The notes under the pieces: model-generated
What the model was told of the DNA's origin: nothing
Seen by the model: the letters and a program-made list of their open reading frames with translations, nothing else
The model's database searches: none
Program-made: the position numbers and the translations under genes
Shown here: positions 6,143-9,645 of the stretch, piece by piece
Numbering within the stretch: the first letter of the stretch is position 1
Layout: each line of letters begins with the position of its first letter
Source: Methanimicrococcus sp.
Lineage (GTDB): Archaea > Halobacteriota > Methanosarcinia > Methanosarcinales > Methanosarcinaceae
Direction: 5' to 3'
Length of the DNA: 9,645 nt
Assembly (NCBI GenBank): GCA_009776675.1
Contig: WRNK01000020.1
Span: 2,210 to 11,854 of the forward strand

Positions 6143-7804
6143 ATGGGATTGTTCAATTCGGAAATGGCGCCGCAAAAGGCGATGGAGATGTTAGGGTCCG
6201 GCAGAGAAGATAAAATGATAGCAGGTGCGGAGTATTTAATGGCCGGCGGCAAAGATCTTGTGCCGTTTGTCATCGAAAACTTTGAAAAAACTGTTCCTCT
6301 GACTGACCAATCTAAAAGATATTTGCAAACCGCAACAAATCTTTATTTGATTCTTTGCCAATCTGAAATTCCGGCGAACTCGTGCCAAAATGTCATTAAA
6401 GCGCTCATAAACGCTCCGGAAGGGATTTCGTTTGATTCGGCGTCTCTTCCAATTTATGTCTATGAAAACAGCTATACGTTCTTTGAAGAAGTTTTAAAAG
6501 ACGGCGATTTGGAAACGAAAAAGAAAATTTTGCCATATTTGGAAAAAATTAAATTGCGACCAACAACTCTTCCGATATTGGCATCTCTTTTGACACGGGA
6601 ATCAGGATTTGCTGAAATTTCTTTGGGTTTGATTCCTCTCATTGATGGAGATTTAACACCGGTTTCAAACGCTTTGTATGAAATGCTGGATTTGTATCCT
6701 CTGGGCGATGCCGCAATGAAAGCGATATTGGAGTTAAAAGACCGTTTGAAGCCCAATATTCCAAAATTAAAGGCGCATTTGTTTGACTTTAATTCGCAGG
6801 TTCAGAAGCGTGCGATTAAAATCGCTATCTTATTGGCGGAAAATGATCAAAATGTGCATTCTCTTCTTGAAAAGGCAATTATAGAAGATGAATCCTCCCG
6901 CTCACATACATTGGAAGTCCTTGAAAAGGCTCCGGAAGTCACTGCCGAACATCTGGATTTGATTTGGTTGATTTTGGTTCACGCCACATCCAATCTGACG
7001 GAGGAGCGCGGAATGAAATATTTTGGCCGCATTGAAAAACAATCGCGTCCGCTTATTTTATGGTATGCTCAAAATGGTCCGCAAAAAGCAATCATATGCG
7101 CTTTCAAGTGTATGGCATATATGAAAGAAGAAGGACCACGCATCTGTTCTGAGCTTTTGCCGATTTATTTGGAGAATGAGAAGCTTCTTTATGAAAAAGC
7201 GGGTTTGCCGGCATTTCCGCATATTGCCCGCATCATGAAATTGTACTGCGCCAAATATACAGCGGTTCCTTTTTTGGCAAAAAAAATGCTTGATCACTGC
7301 GTTCAAAAAAATGTGGACACGCCGACAGAAGTTATGGCGATTCTTGGTCCCGCAGATTTGGCAGACATCGTTGAATGGTCGATTAAAAAGATCTACGACG
7401 CATACGGAGTCGGGTACACACTCGATTACTCCGAAACGATGCTGAAAGGAATTGCGGACTTGGTCGGATTTGACAAAGCGGTATTAAATACATTCATCAA
7501 AGCCATCGGATTTGTTTATAGCTTTGACAGTGCTGAAAATGCGCCGGTCATTATTCACAAAGAAGCCGTATCTGCCATTAATCGGCTCAGATCTGTGAAT
7601 ACGCCGGCAACAACCAATATGCTTCACTTAGTTTCAATGAAAAAAGATATTGAAATTAAACAAACAGATGCTACCGGTATCGTTATGGCAGTATTTAAGT
7701 TATCATTTGCAGAACACAGAAGAATGGCAACAGAAGAATTAAACCGCCGCAGCTATCCGTCGTATTTGCCGGTCAACTATTTAAAAAATGATGTGGGCTA
7801 TTAA
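6143..7804 (+). CDS. Conserved-looking HEAT-like alpha-solenoid protein of unknown function
   Basis: I do not recognise a named family for this 553-aa protein. Nearly the whole chain reads as paired amphipathic helices of about 35-40 residues, as in HEAT/ARM solenoids. The clearest repeat is SQVQKRAIKIAILLAENDQN (218-237) followed by the helix SLLEKAIIED (240-249); similar pairs are seen near 22-49, 123-150 and 436-457. There is no signal peptide, membrane segment, metal-binding cluster or catalytic motif, so it is probably a cytoplasmic scaffold or protein-protein binding protein. The ATG start has GAGAGGAG (6129-6136) with 6-nt spacing. It stands 165 nt after the M42 gene and 74 nt before the XRE-cupin gene. 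Base and codon use look like the neighbours, giving no sign of recent transfer. Confidence 0.75.
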   Translation: MGLFNSEMAPQKAMEMLGSGREDKMIAGAEYLMAGGKDLVPFVIENFEKTVPLTDQSKRYLQTATNLYLILCQSEIPANSCQNVIKALINAPEGISFDSASLPIYVYENSYTFFEEVLKDGDLETKKKILPYLEKIKLRPTTLPILASLLTRESGFAEISLGLIPLIDGDLTPVSNALYEMLDLYPLGDAAMKAILELKDRLKPNIPKLKAHLFDFNSQVQKRAIKIAILLAENDQNVHSLLEKAIIEDESSRSHTLEVLEKAPEVTAEHLDLIWLILVHATSNLTEERGMKYFGRIEKQSRPLILWYAQNGPQKAIICAFKCMAYMKEEGPRICSELLPIYLENEKLLYEKAGLPAFPHIARIMKLYCAKYTAVPFLAKKMLDHCVQKNVDTPTEVMAILGPADLADIVEWSIKKIYDAYGVGYTLDYSETMLKGIADLVGFDKAVLNTFIKAIGFVYSFDSAENAPVIIHKEAVSAINRLRSVNTPATTNMLHLVSMKKDIEIKQTDATGIVMAVFKLSFAEHRRMATEELNRRSYPSYLPVNYLKNDVGY

Positions 7805-7846
7805 GCAAAAATATGCCGGTTGCATTTGATTGAAAATGGGAAAAGA

Positions 7847-7854
7847 TTTTTATC
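7847..7854 (+). promoter_or_regulatory. Possible TATA box of the XRE-cupin/acyl-CoA synthetase operon
   Basis: TTTTTATC, preceded by the purine-rich GGGAAAAGA (a BRE-like context), is placed so that transcription would start near 7875, only a few nt before ATG 7879. The mRNA would then be nearly leaderless. Confidence 0.4.
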
Positions 7855-7878
7855 ATTAAACATAAATTGGTGCTTTCT

Positions 7879-8427
7879 ATGCAAGAAAAAATTATTGAAA
7901 TCGCAAACCGCATTAAAGAACTTCGAGATGTTTCGGATATACTGCCTGAAGAGGTCGCCGCAGGTTTGAATATTTCAGTTGAGACATACTTAAAATATGA
8001 AAACGCGGAAGCAGATATCCCCGCCAGTGAACTTTTTGAAATTGCAAATTTTTTCAAAGTGGACTTATCACTGCTTTTAACGGGAGAAGCCCCGCGTATG
8101 AGTATATTCACAGTCACCCGCGCAGGCATGGGTGTTCAAGTTGAAAGGCGCAGCCAATACAAATATCAATCTCTGGCAGAAAAAATGATTCAGAAAAAAA
8201 TTGAACCGTTTTATGTCATTGCGGAACCAAAAGAAGAGGAACCTGCACTTCATTCTCATTCGGGCCAAGAATTCAACTACATGCTTAAGGGAAGCATGAA
8301 AATATACATTCATAACAATGAAATTATTCTAAATGCGGGAGACTCCATTTATTTTGATTCAAGCTATCCGCACGCAATGAAGGCACTAAATCAAGAACCG
8401 GCCCACTTTTTAGCAATTATCCTTTAA
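7879..8427 (+). CDS. XRE-family transcriptional regulator with C-terminal cupin sensor domain
   Basis: The 182-aa protein joins an N-terminal lambda-repressor-type helix-turn-helix (about 5-68, with LPEEVAAGLNISVETYLKYE at 22-41 as the HTH) to a small cupin barrel (about 108-182). Cupin metal ligands are all visible: H125, H127 and E131 in HSHSGQE, then H165 in SSYPHAM; Gly138 and the GDSIYF strand (154-159) fit as well. The cupin probably senses a small ligand and modulates DNA binding. It lies 23 nt before the acyl-CoA synthetase gene and most likely regulates it, its substrate or product being the possible signal (inference). ATG 7879 has GGTG 6 nt upstream; in-frame GTG 7870 and TTG 7867 are alternatives that add three or four residues. 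Confidence 0.88.
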   Translation: MQEKIIEIANRIKELRDVSDILPEEVAAGLNISVETYLKYENAEADIPASELFEIANFFKVDLSLLLTGEAPRMSIFTVTRAGMGVQVERRSQYKYQSLAEKMIQKKIEPFYVIAEPKEEEPALHSHSGQEFNYMLKGSMKIYIHNNEIILNAGDSIYFDSSYPHAMKALNQEPAHFLAIIL

Positions 8428-8437
8428 TTATTCTACC

Positions 8438-8444
8438 GTGAGAG
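8438..8444 (+). promoter_or_regulatory. Ribosome binding site GTGAGAG of the acyl-CoA synthetase gene
   Basis: GTGA matches the 3' part of the archaeal GGAGGTGA consensus and lies 9 nt before ATG 8451, in the 23-nt gap behind the regulator gene. Confidence 0.5.
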
Positions 8445-8450
8445 ACTTTT

Positions 8451-9645
8451 ATGAGTAATCTGATTCATCATTTTGTTCCAAAAACATCCTTTGATTCTTA
8501 TGAGGATTTCAAAACGTCGTTTAAAATCAACATTCCAAAAGACTTCAATTTCGCCTATGATGTGATTGACCGATACGCAAAGGAATATCCCGAAAAAATC
8601 GCTTTTGTTTGGTGTGATGACCATGACAATGAAAAAACAATGACTTTTAAGGAGTTAAAAACCGCAACGGACAAAGCCGCCAATGTTCTTAGAAAATACG
8701 GGATTAAAAAAGGATCCGTCGTTATTTTGACGCTTAAGAGTCACTATACATTTTGGATTTGTCTGCCTGCGCTTCACAAATTGGGAGCGATTGCTGTTCC
8801 GGCGACACATATGCTTAAAGTCGGAGATATTATCTACCGTATAGAGAAATCAAGTGCTATTGCTGTTATCAGTTTGCCTGAAAGCGGTCTGGATGTTGAA
8901 TTTGACGAAGCACTCAATCGATTAAAGAAATCGGACTTTAAAAAATTCATCGTCGGCAAGGGCTCAGCCGGAACTTCGGGCTGGATTGATTTTAATAGTG
9001 AATTTGAAAACGCATCTGAAAACTTTGTCCGCTCGACGGGCGCAGAGGCAGAATCGATTTCAGATGAGATGTTTTATTACTTCTCTTCGGGAACAACGGC
9101 CCTCCCAAAAATGATTGCGCATACATACGCTTATCCGCTGGGACACATTATTACAGCCGGCTACTGGCAAAATGTCAAAGATGAGGGTCTTCACTACACA
9201 ATGGCCGACAGCGGCTGGGCAAAATGTGTCTGGGGAAAAATGTATGGCCAATGGATTTTAGGAACCGCTGTTTTTATTTATGATTTTGATTCATTTGATG
9301 CCAAAAACATGCTTGAGAAAGTAGCAAAATACGGCGTGACGACGTTTTGTGCGCCGCCGACGATTTATCGCTTCCTTATCAAAGAAGATTTGAGCCAATA
9401 CAATTTCAGTACTCTTCAATATTGTACAGTTGCCGGCGAGCCGCTCAATCCTGAGGTTTATGACAGGTTCAAGGAATTTACGGGGCTTTCTTTGATGGAA
9501 GGCTTTGGGCAGACTGAAGTGATTGTGTGTATTGCCACGCTTCCGTGGATGACGCCAAAACCCGGTTCCATGGGAAAACCTGTGGCAGGATATGACATCC
9601 ACCTTTTGCGTCCGGATGGAACACAGTGCGACGTCGGAGAAGAAG
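8451..9645 (+). CDS. AMP-forming acyl-CoA synthetase (medium-chain, Methanosarcina MacsMa-like), 3' end beyond window
   Basis: The visible 398 residues are the N-terminal adenylation domain of an ANL-superfamily enzyme that activates a carboxylic acid with ATP to an acyl-AMP and then an acyl-CoA. The phosphate-binding loop is FSSGTTALPKM (211-221), with Ala217 where Gly is usual. Further family blocks are ADSGWAKCVWGK (256-267), FCAPPTIYRF (298-307), VAGEPLNPEV (325-334) and the adenine-binding MEGFGQTE (349-356). The chain closely resembles the Methanosarcina acetivorans medium-chain acyl-CoA synthetase as I remember it, which prefers branched or short-to-medium acids rather than acetate; substrate here is inferred. 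The C-terminal domain with the catalytic lysine, roughly 160 residues, is outside the window. It is co-transcribed with the XRE-cupin gene 23 nt upstream. Confidence 0.9.
   Translation, partial: MSNLIHHFVPKTSFDSYEDFKTSFKINIPKDFNFAYDVIDRYAKEYPEKIAFVWCDDHDNEKTMTFKELKTATDKAANVLRKYGIKKGSVVILTLKSHYTFWICLPALHKLGAIAVPATHMLKVGDIIYRIEKSSAIAVISLPESGLDVEFDEALNRLKKSDFKKFIVGKGSAGTSGWIDFNSEFENASENFVRSTGAEAESISDEMFYYFSSGTTALPKMIAHTYAYPLGHIITAGYWQNVKDEGLHYTMADSGWAKCVWGKMYGQWILGTAVFIYDFDSFDAKNMLEKVAKYGVTTFCAPPTIYRFLIKEDLSQYNFSTLQYCTVAGEPLNPEVYDRFKEFTGLSLMEGFGQTEVIVCIATLPWMTPKPGSMGKPVAGYDIHLLRPDGTQCDVGEE

Noticed and set aside
7812..7828. A short hairpin (ATGC-CGGTT-GCAT) after the solenoid gene as a terminator
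   Set aside because: The stem is only 4 bp and no T-tract follows, so it is too weak to call.

Overview
The window looks like chromosomal DNA of a methanogenic archaeon, most likely in or near the Methanosarcinales and perhaps a low-GC, host-associated relative such as Methanimicrococcus. This placement is inferred from gene content. It carries an F420-dependent NADP reductase, an M42 tetrahedral-type aminopeptidase, an XRE-cupin regulator next to an acyl-CoA synthetase closely resembling the Methanosarcina acetivorans medium-chain enzyme, and TATA-like boxes about 40-50 nt ahead of some start codons. Intergenic DNA is very AT-rich. I saw no tRNA, rRNA, CRISPR array, insertion sequence or phage gene.

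Layout. Positions 1-927 (minus strand) hold the N-terminal 309 residues of a nuclease-fold-like protein that runs off the left edge. A 334-bp AT-rich divergent promoter region follows. All later genes are on the plus strand: a MscS-type mechanosensitive channel (1262-2026), npdG (2453-3178), a degenerate glutamine synthetase homologue (3413-4750), an M42 aminopeptidase with a UUG start (4877-5977), a 553-aa alpha-solenoid protein of unknown role (6143-7804), an XRE-cupin regulator (7879-8427) and an AMP-forming acyl-CoA synthetase cut by the right edge (8451-9645). Only the last two are clearly spaced as an operon (23 nt apart). The others look like single transcription units, three of them ending in hairpin-plus-U-tract terminators.

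Two things stand out. First, a 258-bp nearly pure pyrimidine minisatellite (2073-2330) lies directly behind the mscS terminator. It is built of about 17 units of 14-18 nt, and the only purines fall at the last position of a unit. Second, the glutamine synthetase homologue keeps full length and the C-terminal core of the family but has lost five of the six metal ligands and other catalytic residues, so it looks like an intact pseudoenzyme. Short phased or direct repeats precede the glutamine synthetase-like, M42 and solenoid genes and may be regulatory.

The genes do not form one obvious pathway. The common ground is redox and intermediary metabolism of a methanogen (F420/NADP exchange, peptide turnover, acyl-CoA formation) plus osmotic protection. 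No previously undescribed multi-gene system could be demonstrated from the sequence alone.
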